NCBI RefSeq assembly: GCF_034702125.1
Contig: NC_085860.1
Coordinates: forward strand, 52,160,393 to 52,224,392
Source of the DNA: Engraulis encrasicolus
Taxonomy: Eukaryota; Chordata; Actinopteri; Clupeiformes; Engraulidae
DNA: 64,000 nt
Direction: 5' to 3'
Part shown: positions 1-10,024 of the stretch, piece after piece
How the letters are laid out: each line of letters opens with the position of its first letter
Numbering within the stretch: the stretch's first letter is position 1
Made by a program: the position numbers and the translations under genes
The notes under the pieces: model-generated
The model's database searches: none
Told to the model about the DNA's origin: nothing
The model's input: the letters and a program-made list of their open reading frames with translations, nothing else

Positions 1-200
1 AATGTAAATTTCCCAACATTCTATAAAATTGATGTATCTCATTTTGGAAAAGAGCCCAAATGAGCAGTCCGGCTGGATGGCATCTAACCCTACTTGGCCT
101 CAAGGACTATAACCTGAAATAGCTGGAAGGGGCTTTGAATAAATGTAAGTGTGTGTGTGCGTGGGTGTGTGTGTGCGTGCTATGTGATTTCCACCATCAG

Positions 201-386
201 TACACTGCCCAAGTGCCAGAGAACAGTCTGGATGCGGAGGTGGTGCGCGTGATGGTGGATGATGCTGATGAACCTCACACCCCCAACTGGGACACCATCT
301 TCTCCATCCTCCGCGGCAACGAAGCCGGCTTCTTCAGCATCAGCACCGGCGAAAGCAAAGACGAGGGCATCATCACCACCGCCCAG
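201..386 (+). CDS. cdh1: Cadherin exon a: EC3 core
   Basis: 62 codons, phase 0 at both ends. The acceptor is ccatcag and the donor gtaacc. It begins YTAQVPEN and contains [10 protein letters not shown] (the DAD calcium-site position of classical cadherins), then FFSIS and DEGIITTAQ, as in EC3 of E-cadherin. Confidence 0.87.
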
Positions 387-2680
387 GTAACCACATCGAA
401 ACACTGTTCAACCGTTTAACCCCTTAGCGCATAGGCTATGTCATGACCTTACTGCCACCAAAATTATAATGGCTATGTCTTAATTTGTTCCTTAAGGCTC
501 TCTGTAATGTCATAGCCATGTTGTTATGATGTAGTTGAGTAATTTCAGCAAATAGTGTGGGAATACCCCCACTAGTGCATTATGGGGCTACAAGGCTTGT
601 GAAGAAACTCTGCGGTTCACTACTAAATATTTGTTCATGTGCCCTCTTTTGCATGTTGCTTTGGACAAGGCAACGTAATGTAATATTTTGGATAAGACAA
701 TGTCATGTAATATTTCACGTAATGTACTGTTTCACCACAGTATTTAGTTTCTAGGGTTTCTAGGGTTACAGACATTTTATTGGCATGTTATTATACAGGA
801 AAGCAACAACTTTGTAAAGTACCTCTTCTGTGTCTTTCTGTCGTTCTCAGCCTCTGGACTTTGAGCAGACGCGGCGTTTCACGCTGATCATCGCGGCCCA
901 GAACGAGGTCCCCTTTGAGCCCTCTGTCATCACCTCCACTGCCACGGTCATCATCGACGTCCAGGACGTGAACGAGGCGCCCTACTTCACGCCGGAACAG
1001 AAGCTGGTGGTGAAGTCAGAGGACCTGCCGGTGGGCAGCGAGATCGTGTCCTACACGGCAGTAGACCCCGACGTGGAGATGAATCAGGCCATACTGTAAG
1101 CGCAAGTGTAACACACTCACAAACAACATTAACCCCTTGAATGCAGAGCCTCTGTTATCACTTTATTGCCACCAAAATGGTAACGACCATGCCTTAATCG
1201 GTTACCTAAGACTCCTTTGCATTGTCATAGGTAGGCCTATGTTATTATGATGTGGTTGAGTGTTATCAGCAAAAAAATGAATAGACCTGTCGATGGGCCC
1301 ATCTGCAGTAGGCCTAACGGTAGGGACACATACACGCGAATTTGCGAACTTTGGCATTCATTCCTATGAGAGAGGCGAAGGCAAGCGATGGCAAGCGATG
1401 GCAAGCGAAAGCAAGCGAACAGGAGCGAAGCGAAGCGAAATTATTAAAGAAAGTTTAATGTTATGCAAATGAGGAGCGAATTCGCCTGCCGTGGCACAAT
1501 CAAATCAACAACATAACTGTTCCATTCCATTTCATTCGCTGCGACGACCTGATGACAGTTGAATATCGCCTCTCTTCACTTCGCTCGCTTCGCCTCCTAT
1601 GTGTCCCTACCGTAAGAGGCTGCAACTCTGTGGAGGAGTGAGTGGAGGAGGAGGAGAGAGTGAGGGACATTTGTGTTGAATGGTTTGGAACACGGGGGAG
1701 GAACGGTAAAGCCTTCTCTGGAGGGAAAGTGACCAGAGTGAGTTCGGCAGAGAGTGAGCAGGTTTAATATATGTTATTGTTTAATCTTCTTTAAGTCTTA
1801 TATACCTAACCGCTGCCAAACTAGACTCCGGGACCTCTCTATACAGCCTGGGCGAAAGCCGACTGTTGACTCCGTAAAACAGTCTGGTGATAGCTAAGAG
1901 GAATCTGTCTCCGTGGAGGGTGGGAGATGGTCTGATCTTACTCTGATATTTAAATTCATTGGAGTTCCGAATTCAAATTAAAACCCATATTGTGCTTTTT
2001 GTGGATGACTGTAACGATATAGTGTCGCAAAAGCATGCACATAACAAAACAAAAAGTGTGAATACTGTAACCTTAACCAATCAGTCACAGACTTCGCTTG
2101 TGAGTTCTTCGTCACCACTCTCAACTGTTTGCTGGTTGGCTAAACAGTGAGCGAACCGAGCTAGGAGGGTTTCGCCAGACTAGGTGTGAAGCCAAAATCT
2201 TTAGGTGGAGTACATAGGATGGCGTCGCCATGCTACTCTCTATAGGCCTAGAAGCCACTGTACACAAGTGCCACAGGGAAAGGACTGTTGGGAAAGGACT
2301 GTTGGGAAAGGACTGTTGGGAAAGCCTCATTGTCATCGTGAATGTGAGAGAGTGGTCCGCACACTGGACATAAGCTCCAAAAAATTATATTTTATTTAAC
2401 AAACGGCAGCGTTTTGATTTGATTCACCAGTGTGGTCTTCCACAAACCTCAAATAATTAGGTCAAATGTAGAGGAACTTCATTGGAGCTACCATAATAGC
2501 CATATCATATACAGTAAAGGGCTGACAGAAACTAATGTTGACATTAGACCGTTATATTGAGACCAATCAGGAACCACATTAGAAACAAATAGGAACTACA
2601 TTTAGACTGGATAGCCATTATAGTAGGCCCAGGTATGAACTGCTTTACTGTGGTGTGGGATCATAAAAGAACCATCGAAA

Positions 2681-2711
<31 letters not shown>

Positions 2712-2816
2712 AAAAAAAAAACAGAAGATCATTAAAACATTAAACTTTTGTGAGAATGCACCATTGTAACAGTGTATGACTATGTATATGTGGTCTGGCT
2801 TTATTTTTTAATAATG

Positions 2817-2883
<67 letters not shown>

Positions 2884-5800
2884 CTGTGTGTGCGTGTGTG
2901 CGTGTGTGTGTGTGTGTGCGTGCATGCGTGCGTGCATGCGCTTGCGCTTGCGCTTGCGTGTGTGCGTGCGTGTTCGTGTGTGTTCGTGCGTGTTCGTGTG
3001 TGTGCTTCCCAGATATCGTGTGGGCCAGGATCAGGGCGGCTGGCTGGCCATTGACCCGGCTACTGGTCTCATCTCCGTGAAGAGTCCCATGGACCGGGAG
3101 TCACCATTCATGTTCAACAGACAGTACAAAGCCACCATCTATGCCATCGACCAATGTACTACAACACAGACAATACATTGCTACAATTTAACCCATTTAT
3201 GCCAAAATACCTGCAAAAAGTGCCTGTTCAGTCATTTTTGGGAAAACGTACTGTCAGTCTATAAAAAGAAAAACAGTACCTCAGCCTCTGAAACAAATAT
3301 CAATTTATAAACATGGAATAAAGTGCATTTTTATGTTCCAATATTTTTAAATGAAAACAATCTCATACGTGTATCTCTGGAGCCTTGCATCAAGCACTTC
3401 CTGCCACTCGGGTCAAAGTTGGGCTACGCACCATCTGGCATAAGTATTGTTTTCCACTAGTTTCACTAGTTGAAATCATTTTAAAACTTACTTGAAGTTA
3501 CAGAAGTACAAGCATTTCTAGGTTTCCCACGCACAGTAGGGTAAACACCTCAATCAATATTTTCTCAAGTAACATCCACATTTATAACACAACACTCGGC
3601 TATTCCTGAAATGAGGGGTGCCTACTGTAATTGGCAGGTCATTACGAGTTTTAAGAATCTTTTTGCTTGCTCGCATTCCCTCCAGATGAGTCATATTGTT
3701 GAGTCATTTGAACTTGCCCACCCAGAAACGTCAGAAATGATCAGGGCAGCAACCACCATTTCGAAATCTCAGATAAAAACTACCAGGGATGGATTATACA
3801 TTCCCCTTTTCCACTGCACATTCTTTTTTTTGCACAGTAGACAGACAAACAGACGATAGATATGGTCCTGAGTGATTCATTGATTACAGATAATGTGAAA
3901 ATGAACATTTACAAATGACTAATAACGTGTTAAGTAAACATGAATTCATGCACGATATAAACAGAGCAGTGATTATACAGTAGTGTATTATAATCTGTAC
4001 AGGGCTGATAGTAGTAGACACCAAGCTCCCGTTGCTCTTGACGTTTCGGGCAGCATTCCCTTCATCAGACATCAAACAGACTACGTGCATGTCATTCAAT
4101 GAAGAGAGTGTGTTGGTGGGTTGGTGTACTTTTTGTTCAGTGTTCACTCTTCACAGTTTATGTAGATGTCAGGGCTGATAGTATTCAGCCTCCATGCCTG
4201 ATTTCAGGCTTGACAGAGTTTGCAAAACTAAAAACATTGATAATAATTAGACATTAGGTTATTCTTATCTCAGAAAGTGTTACAGGTTCAGGGTTTTCTT
4301 CTACTATCAGGCTTGAATAATGGTCATACACAGGCTATTAAATGTTTGAATAATGTGTCAAAATATTCCTACGTTACGTTACTATGCAGTATCTTGTCGT
4401 CATCGTTAGAGCAGGGGAAAAAGTTCAGGCTCAGGATTTTTTTTCACTATCACCTCTGTCTGTATGTGCTGTATCCCTAAACAGAGATACTGATACACAC
4501 TGAATAAATGCCTCATTCTCCTCTGTTGTCCCTCCCCAGCACCAGACAGCCATCACTGATACACACTGAATAAATGCCTCATTCTCCTCTGTTGTCCCTC
4601 CCCAGCACCAGACAGCCATCACTGATACACACTGAATAAATGCCTCATTCTCCTCTGTTGTCCCTCCCCAGCACCAGACAGCCATCACTGATACACACTG
4701 AATAAATGCCTCATTCTCCTCTGTTGTCCCTCCCCAGCACCAGACAGCCATCACTGATACACACTGAATAAATGCCTCATGTTCCTCTGTTGTCCCTCCC
4801 CAGCACCAGACAGCCATCACTGATACACACTGAATAAATGCCTCATTCTCCTCTGTTGTCCCTCCCCAGCACCAGACAGCCATCACTGATACACACTGAA
4901 TAAATGCCTCATGTTCCTCTGTTGTCCCTCCCCAGCACCAGACAGCCATCACATCCCAGCAACAGGCACCGGCACTCTGCTCATCGAGCTGGAGGACGTG
5001 AACGACAATGCCCCGAGTGTCCAGGAGAGGGAGCTCATCATGTGCAACCAGAAGCCTGTGGCTGCCCATCTCACTGTGCATGATCCTGACGGTCCAGGCT
5101 TCTCCAACCCCTTCAGGGTGGAGCTAAACAGCAGCCTACGCAGCTATTGGAGCGCCAAGATGAATGACAACCGTAAGGGGGCGGGGTTGGGGGGTAGAGA
5201 TGGGTGGACATTCTGGCTTGGTTCAGGAAGTAGAACCAAAGATCCTTTTATACAACACCTCTAAACCAAAGATACTAAGCATTGTTCAGCTGTGCTGAAA
5301 CCGTCTCTGGTAAAGCTTTAGAGTAGAGTGTCTCAATGGTGGATCTACAGCCTCCCAGTTGGGGAGCCCCGGGGAGGGGGGGGGGGTGTGTGTGTTAGGG
5401 TTAGGGTTAGGGTTAGGGTGGGGGGGAGGGGGGCGTTGAGAAAGATACAGCTGAAAGAGGGTGGCGCTTATTTGCCATTAAGAGGAGTACCATCACAAAT
5501 ATGTGATTAGAATTTTGCCCAAATTTTGAGTTCTCATTATGATGTCATAAGGACAAGATTTTTAACACAGACTTCTATGGGAGCTGTAGAGTGTTCAAGT
5601 GAAATTCTAGAAGAACCTGGGGAAAGTCCTTACTCCTCAAAGGGTTAAGGTGCATTAGTCTTTTTATTTTTTAATAATAAGGGGGAGGGCGGGGTGTGCA
5701 GATAGAGATGGGCAGACCTTCCAGAATCAGGAAACAAAGCTCTTGCTACATATTTGCTTTTTTTCTCCAATTCATAGATAAAGTAGATGTATCAACGACT

Positions 5801-7117
5801 CCCCTTGTCCTTTGGGACGAATGGCTCAAATTGATTAACATCAATTGCCAGTAATACTGTATATAGTTTGCTCATAAAGCATGAATGAATACTGTTAATT
5901 GTGCACCCCTGCAACAGGCCACATTCAGTTACGTATGTGTTATTAATGCACAGTAGCCCCCTCTCTCTGTTGATGAGGCAAAACCTCATGTGTTTGTCAA
6001 AAAGGCTCAAGGCACTGCCTGTGGAAATTTTAAAAAGTCCTTAATGAAACATGGCTAATAATAATAAAGACATTTTTAAGTATACTTTTTGGAGTGCCTT
6101 GGTGAAGAAACGTTTTTTCTCTTTTCAAGCAACTTTTTTGCAAAACCTCTTGTGTTTTATGTTTTATGCTGACATTTGTGTTCTCTGTTTTGGTGAAAAG
6201 GGACTGGCATCGTTCTCAATATGCGAACCGCCCTGAGCAAAGGCGAGTATGACGTCATCATGACCGTCTGGGACAACCAAGGCCTGGGCCAGGTCAACAC
6301 TTTGCAGGTGGAGGTGTGCGACTGCACAGGAAACGACAAGAACTGCATGGATATCAGAGTAGGAAGCTTTGGCCTGCCGGAAACTATGGGAATTTTGGGT
6401 GCCGTCCTGTTTTTACTATGTAAGTTGCATAAAGAGTGTGCATTGTATTTTGCTCACCAGTTCTCTTTGATTGGAGGACAGACTTCTATAGCTTGAAGTG
6501 AATTGTACATTTTCCCATAGTGGGAAAAAACGTAACAAACCCATAAAAATAATTCAAACCCGTTAAATATTTAATTTAATATTAACTTTAATGCACTCAG
6601 AGAGTGCAGACCTCCACCAGGCTAGTCAAGTGTACTTTACTGTCAAAAATCTATGAAACAGGCTTAGCACAGAAGTTTGAAACTGCGTTTGACCAGTTTC
6701 TTGTTAAATGTGTGTCCCTTGTCCTCCTGCAGTTCTCTTGCTAATTCTATTGCTGATTCTGATAGTGCTGGGCAGTTAAAGAGTATTAGTTGAAAGCATG
6801 TTCTTTGTCCTCGTGTACTAGTGTTGTTGCTGATTCTGATAGTGCTGGGCGGTTAAAGAGTATTAGTTGAAAGCATGTTCTTTGTCCTTGTGTACTAGTG
6901 TTGTTGCTGATTCTGATAGTGCTGGGCGGTTAAAGAGTATTAGTTGAAAGCATGTTCTTTGTCCTTGTGTACTAGTGTTGTTGCTGATACTGCTCCTGCT
7001 GGTGAGGAGGAAGAGGAGCAGCGCGAAGAAGGGAATCCTGGTGGAGGACGAGGACGACGTCAGAGATCAGCTGTTCTACTACGACGAGGAGGGCGGAGGA
7101 GAGGACGACAGGGTACG

Positions 7118-7180
<63 letters not shown>

Positions 7181-7751
7181 ACAGTAAGTGTGTGTTGGAA
7201 CCAGGACCAGGAACCAGGAGTGTAACAACTGTAATCGCTAATATATATCGGCACATAATTATAGAAAACTCGAACACCAGTTATAACAAATGATATCAGC
7301 TAAAAAACCCAATACTGGGTTTACTTTGAAGGTCTGATATGATTATACATAATAATACTTGTCCATTGAAACAAAAAAGCATACAGTAATTATACAAATA
7401 TTTCAGGAATGATAAGAAGTATATAATTTCCTTGGTTGGCAACACTTGATATCAGCTAAAAAACACAATACTGGTTTTAACTCTGAAGAACTCATATCAT
7501 ACATCATAGTGCATGTCCAGTGAAACAAAAAGCATAATTATACAAATATTTCAGGAATGATAAGTATAAGTATATAATAATTTCCTTGGTTGACAACCCA
7601 GCAGGAGTTTGACCTGAGCCAGCTTCACCGTGGTCTGGACAACAGGCCTGAGGTTTACAGGGAGAACGTGGCTCCGACCCTGACCTGCGCAGCCCCCATG
7701 TACCGCCCCCGCCCCACCAACCCCGACGACATCGGCAACTTCATCATTGAC
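201..7751 (+). CDS. cdh1: Type I classical cadherin, E-cadherin-like; seven exons, partial at both ends
   Basis: This is a calcium-dependent homophilic adhesion receptor of adherens junctions, anchored to actin through catenins. Seven exons (201-386, 851-1095, 3013-3155, 4936-5172, 6201-6419, 6976-7112, 7602-7751) join in phase with GT..AG introns. In order they encode EC3, the DVNEAP linker, EC4 with a DRE calcium motif, the DVNDNAP linker, EC5 with its four cysteines (MCNQ, CDC, NC), a leucine-rich membrane span followed by RRKR, an acidic [11 protein letters not shown] juxtamembrane p120-binding core, and [11 protein letters not shown], which opens the beta-catenin-binding tail. These motifs are known from E-cadherin-type proteins. 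The signal peptide, prodomain, EC1 and EC2 lie before the window. The final tail exon is not found. It may be any type I cadherin paralogue, but spacing and tail motifs fit cdh1 best. Confidence 0.88.
387..850. other. Cadherin intron with degenerate dispersed repeat
   Basis: No gene seen. 417-620 resembles 1130-1280 and, more distantly, 8577-8755: AACCCCTT start, a 'gccaccaaaat' block, 'gtcatag' and 'ttatgatg'. These look like related decayed TTAA-type elements inside or after the same gene. Confidence 0.4.
851..1095 (+). CDS. cdh1: Cadherin exon b: end of EC3, start of EC4
   Basis: 245 nt, entering in phase 0 and leaving with two bases of a Leu codon. The acceptor is gttctcag and the donor gtaagc. 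It encodes PLDFEQ, the [16 protein letters not shown] linker that ligates calcium, and the [10 protein letters not shown] start of EC4. Confidence 0.9.
1318..1612. mobile_element. Harbinger-like MITE with TAA target duplication
   Basis: Terminal inverted repeats CGGTAGGGACACATA and TATGTGTCCCTACCG flank 295 bp and are bounded by TAA on both sides (1315-1317, 1613-1615). The interior is an imperfect hairpin of gcgaag/gcaagcg and cttcgctcg motifs. The 3-bp TWA target fits the PIF/Harbinger group. There is no coding sequence. Confidence 0.65.
1613..2814. other. Cadherin intron, no gene recognised
   Basis: Nothing coding. It contains a 14-bp unit (gggaaaggactgtt) repeated three times near 2276-2320 and a poly-C/poly-A run at 2687-2721. 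Confidence 0.5.
2815..3005. repeat. TG/CG-rich microsatellite next to a cadherin acceptor
   Basis: A (TG)n tract grades into GTGC, CTTGCG and TGTTCG units and ends 7 bases before the acceptor of the EC4 exon. Long Val-Cys open frames here are artefacts of the repeat. Confidence 0.9.
3013..3155 (+). CDS. cdh1: Cadherin exon c: EC4 core
   Basis: 143 nt, starting with the last base of the split Leu codon. The acceptor cttcccag lies just after a 190-bp TG-rich microsatellite. It encodes [20 protein letters not shown] and MDRESP, the DRE calcium-site motif. The proposed donor gtacta is weak but is the only one that keeps phase with the next exon. Confidence 0.82.
3156..4490. other. Cadherin intron, no gene recognised
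   Basis: AT-rich non-coding sequence. The only structured element seen is the hammerhead-like motif on the - strand at 4041-4070. Confidence 0.5.
4041..4070 (-). ncRNA. Hammerhead-ribozyme-like core (relic)
   Basis: On the - strand CTGATGA is followed by a GGG/CCC-closed hairpin and then GAAAC-GTC. This is the order of the two conserved hammerhead core strands around stem II. Penelope-like retroelements are known to carry such motifs. Activity cannot be judged, and no adjoining reverse transcriptase is seen. Confidence 0.35.
4491..4952 (+). repeat. 66-bp minisatellite, seven copies, each carrying a 3' splice site
   Basis: Copies start at 4491, 4557, 4623, 4689, 4755, 4821 and 4887. Each has a pyrimidine tract, tccccag, and the first 17 bases of the next cadherin exon. 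Copies 5 and 7 have 'atgttcc' where the others have 'attctcc'. The - strand open frame across it is an artefact of a unit length divisible by three. Confidence 0.95.
4936..5172 (+). CDS. cdh1: Cadherin exon d: EC4/EC5 linker and EC5
   Basis: 237 nt (2 + 78 codons + 1). It encodes [19 protein letters not shown], the canonical linker, then the first EC5 cysteine and the [10 protein letters not shown] segment. The donor is gtaagg. The acceptor is the last of seven near-identical acceptors in a 66-bp tandem array; the first 17 exon bases belong to the repeat unit. Confidence 0.87.
5173..6200. other. Cadherin intron with interstitial telomeric repeat
   Basis: No gene seen. It contains a G-rich block at 5366-5431 including four TTAGGG units. 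The rest is unremarkable AT-rich sequence. Confidence 0.5.
5395..5418 (+). repeat. Interstitial telomeric repeat (TTAGGG)4
   Basis: Four exact TTAGGG units are bordered by runs of G on both sides. The whole block is G-quadruplex-prone on the cadherin sense strand. Confidence 0.9.
6201..6419 (+). CDS. cdh1: Cadherin exon e: membrane-proximal EC5 and start of membrane span
   Basis: 219 nt (2 + 72 codons + 1). It encodes [22 protein letters not shown], the CDC...NC cysteines of EC5 and then ILGAVLFLL, the outer part of the transmembrane helix. The donor gtaagt is strong. Confidence 0.88.
6741..6975 (+). repeat. 77-bp tandem repeat spanning the membrane-exon acceptor
   Basis: Units begin at 6741, 6818 and 6895, and a fourth partial copy (from 6972) merges into the true membrane-span exon. 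Each unit holds 'ctag' plus about 30 bases like the exon start (TTGTTGCTGAT), then GGC-RGT-TAA, an in-frame stop. Confidence 0.9.
6976..7112 (+). CDS. cdh1: Cadherin exon f: membrane span and p120-catenin-binding region
   Basis: 137 nt (2 + 45 codons). A leucine run completes the membrane helix, RRKR is the stop-transfer, and the [11 protein letters not shown] core is the conserved juxtamembrane p120-catenin site. The donor is gtacgc, followed at once by a (TG)n tract. The acceptor gtactag sits in the fourth, partial copy of a 77-bp tandem repeat. Confidence 0.87.
7119..7178 (+). repeat. (TG)n microsatellite
   Basis: About 30 TG dinucleotides, starting 6 bases after the donor of the juxtamembrane exon. 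Confidence 0.95.
7291..7601 (+). repeat. 156-bp direct duplication ending at a cadherin acceptor
   Basis: 7291-7446 and 7447-7601 are diverged copies (shared: gatatcagctaaaaaac, atttcaggaatgataag, atttccttggttg). The second ends in the acceptor of the tail exon. The first has lost the equivalent AG. Confidence 0.85.
7602..7751 (+). CDS. cdh1: Cadherin exon g: start of beta-catenin-binding tail
   Basis: 50 codons, phase 0. It encodes [13 protein letters not shown], then [20 protein letters not shown], all conserved in type I cadherin tails. The donor is gtaaga. Family members need one further exon carrying the core beta-catenin site and the C-terminus; it is not seen downstream. Confidence 0.9.
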
Positions 7752-7839
7752 GTAAGAGCCTTCATATTATTCATATATCATATTATAATGATATAATATG
7801 ATATTTATTTCAAATATGGTTATCATTTTCTGAAATTAG

Positions 7840-7898
<59 letters not shown>

Positions 7899-8576
7899 GC
7901 GTGTGCGTGTGCATGAATACTTACCACCACCATCTAAGTATTAATTATGACTGAAAAAATTGCAATTTTCATACATGAAAAGGGGGATCTTCTCCATGGT
8001 CCGCCATTTTGAATTTCCAGAAATAGCCATTTTTAGCTGCAAAAAATAACTGTACTTGGACCATACTAGACAATATTTGTTTAATACTTTATTAACTTTC
8101 ATGAGAAGATCAAATTTGGCAATTGGCAGCCCAGTTTCAATGAGCAGAATAGTCGCAATACCTTTTTTGACCATTTCCTGCACAGTGTCCCTTTAAGCAT
8201 GCGTTAGTAGTAGAACACACAACCCAAAAGGGTAAAATACCCTTGAGCTATATATCCAAAGCACTCTTCATTGAGTCAAGGTGGTTGAAGTATTTAAAAA
8301 AGCCTTACCTGTGTTACCCAGGACCTGAGTTTTTAACCACGCCTTGATGAAGGCCAGACGGCTGAAACCGGTCGCCGTTTTTACCATGTTTACCCGGATG
8401 TAAAATAGAGGGTTTTTACATGCTTCAACCACCTTGACTCAAAGGAGAGTGCTTTGGATATACAGTAGCTCAACAGTCTGCCAAGTCCTAAAAGGAATAA
8501 CCATAATGCACCACTTCAACCTGGACTTAAGACTATAGAGCGCTTGCTTGCTATTCTTTACTTTTGCCACTGTTAA
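7752..8576. other. Cadherin last intron or flank with repeats
   Basis: A (TG)n tract at 7843-7910 is followed at about 7920-8196 by a copy of the TTAA element seen complete at 11820-12182 (3' end cacagtgtcccTTAA present, 5' end lost in the microsatellite). The terminal cadherin exon was looked for and not seen. Confidence 0.6.
8344..8370 (+). ncRNA. Hammerhead-like core (degenerate)
   Basis: TTGATGA, stem AGGCC-agac-GGCT, then GAAACCGGTC. The arrangement matches the 4041-4070 motif with one core change. It is probably a relic of the same retroelement type. Confidence 0.25.
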
Positions 8577-8794
8577 CCCCTTAAGACATGGCTTTATACA
8601 TTTGTTGTTACCAGTATGTTAATGACCAAGTCGTGGTGCATTACTAAAGGGCCTGTGTTGTGTCATAGTTTTGTAGTGCTATAGTAGTTACATTTCAATG
8701 ATTATTGATTATTCAACTATTACAGCGTGCCACTGGAGGTACGTCGTGCATTAAGGGGCTACATGCTTGTTTCTTTTGGTCCCACCAGAATCTG

Positions 8795-8894
8795 NNNNNN
8801 NNNNNNNNNNNNNNNNNNNNNNNNNNNNNNNNNNNNNNNNNNNNNNNNNNNNNNNNNNNNNNNNNNNNNNNNNNNNNNNNNNNNNNNNNNNNNN
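8795..8894. other. Assembly gap (100 N)
   Basis: Exactly 100 N, a conventional placeholder for a gap of unknown size. It falls where the last cadherin exon would be expected and interrupts the LINE fragment. Confidence 0.99.
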
Positions 8895-9660
8895 GTGTTG
8901 TCCTTGGCCATGAAGTATTACTCTGCATGTCATGTCTTCGTAGGAATTTTTGATGATGTTAGTGATTTTGCTTGGACTTCCATAATGCCTAAGTAACTTC
9001 CATAGGATCCCTCTGTGCACGCTGTCGAATGCCTTCTCATAGTCGACGAAGTTGATGTATAGGGGTGAATTCCACTCCACTGATTGCTCTAAAATGATTC
9101 TGAGTGTAGCAATTTGGTCTGTGCAAGATCGTTCCTTTCTGAATCCGGCTTGTTGGTCACGGAGCTGTGTATCTAATGAGTCTTTGATTTTATTTAGTAT
9201 GATTCTGTGGAATACCTTGCTTGGAATTGACAGCAGTGTTATGCCTCGGTAGTTGTTGCAATTGCTGAGGTCTCCTTTCTTCGGTAGCTTGATGAGGTAT
9301 CCTTCCTTCCATTCAGTTGGTATCCTTTCTTCTTCCTAGATTTTCTTGAAGAGTGGTTGAAGTAGGTTTGTTGCGGTTTCTACATCTACTTTCAGAGCCT
9401 CAGCAGGAATGTTGTCAGGTCCTGCTGCTTTCCCCCCCTTCAGCTGTCTAATGGCCTTGTAGATTTCGTCCTTGGTGGGTTCATTGCAGTCTATAGGAAG
9501 GTCGCTGGATGAAGGAAGAATTTCCGGTGGGTTCTGGGGTGTGGGTATATTTAACAGCTCTTCAAAGTGTTCTAACCATCTCCTCCGTTGACCTTCTTCT
9601 CCTGCTATATTGTTCCCTTGCTTGTCTTTCACAGGTCTCTCTGGTCTCTCTTGGGTACAC
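8895..9660 (-). pseudogene. Non-LTR retrotransposon reverse-transcriptase fragment
   Basis: Reading on the - strand, 9336-9660 gives a pre-RT segment with GGKAAGPDNIPAEALK, a hallmark of LINE polymerases. After one in-frame TAG near 9338 it continues through YRGITLLSIPSKVF, QAGFRKERSCTDQI and FVDYEKAFDSVHR into the gap. The motifs fit the endonuclease-type LINE group, perhaps RTE-related. Endonuclease and 3' part are missing here, and the stop shows it is dead. Confidence 0.8.
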
Positions 9661-9720
9661 CTCACTAAAAAGACTGTGAGGAGTGTGAACAACAAAGGGA
9701 GAAACAGAGTTTATGCTGTC

Positions 9721-10024
9721 TTCTGAAGCGTGTACCTGTCTCTGTTTAGCTCATTGGGTGCTAGTGCTAACACTGTAGCAGAGATTCTAGGAGTATTATC
9801 CAGTCTCTCTGACTGTGTAGGGTTCCAGGCTCGGGGGTTGTCTGTACAATATTGTAAACTAGTATGGAGTCTTGTCATAGCATCTTCTGAAGCGTGTACC
9901 TGTCTCTGTTAAGCTCATCAGGTGCTAGTGCTAACACTGTAGCTGAGATTCTAGGAATATTATCCAGTCTCTCTGACTGTGTAGGGTTCCAGGTATCTGT
10001 ACAATATTGTAAACTAGTATGGTG
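9721..10024 (+). repeat. Two-copy direct repeat of about 170 bp
   Basis: 9721-9886 and 9887-10024 share 'cttctgaagcgtgtacctg', the 'gctagtgctaacactgtag' block and 'tgtacaatattgtaaactag'. No function is seen; the short open frames in both copies are not recognised. Confidence 0.8.

Noticed and set aside
2772..3080. Long open frames of Val-Cys or His-Thr repeats here and at every (TG)n/(CA)n tract (for example 7060-7254, 17630-17833, 39531-40006, 44532-45449)
   Set aside because: They are translations of dinucleotide repeats, open in all frames on both strands, and have no independent coding evidence.
4491..4952. Direct-repeat array considered as CRISPR
   Set aside because: Units are contiguous with no unique spacers, and the host is clearly a vertebrate gene.
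4431..5081. 216-codon - strand frame with a 22-residue repeated peptide
   Set aside because: The 66-bp tandem unit is a multiple of three, so the frame stays open by construction; the true coding exon is on the + strand at its right edge.
8705..9080. Frames running through the N block
   Set aside because: The N stretch contributes no information; only the LINE-like part on the - strand beyond 8894 is supported.
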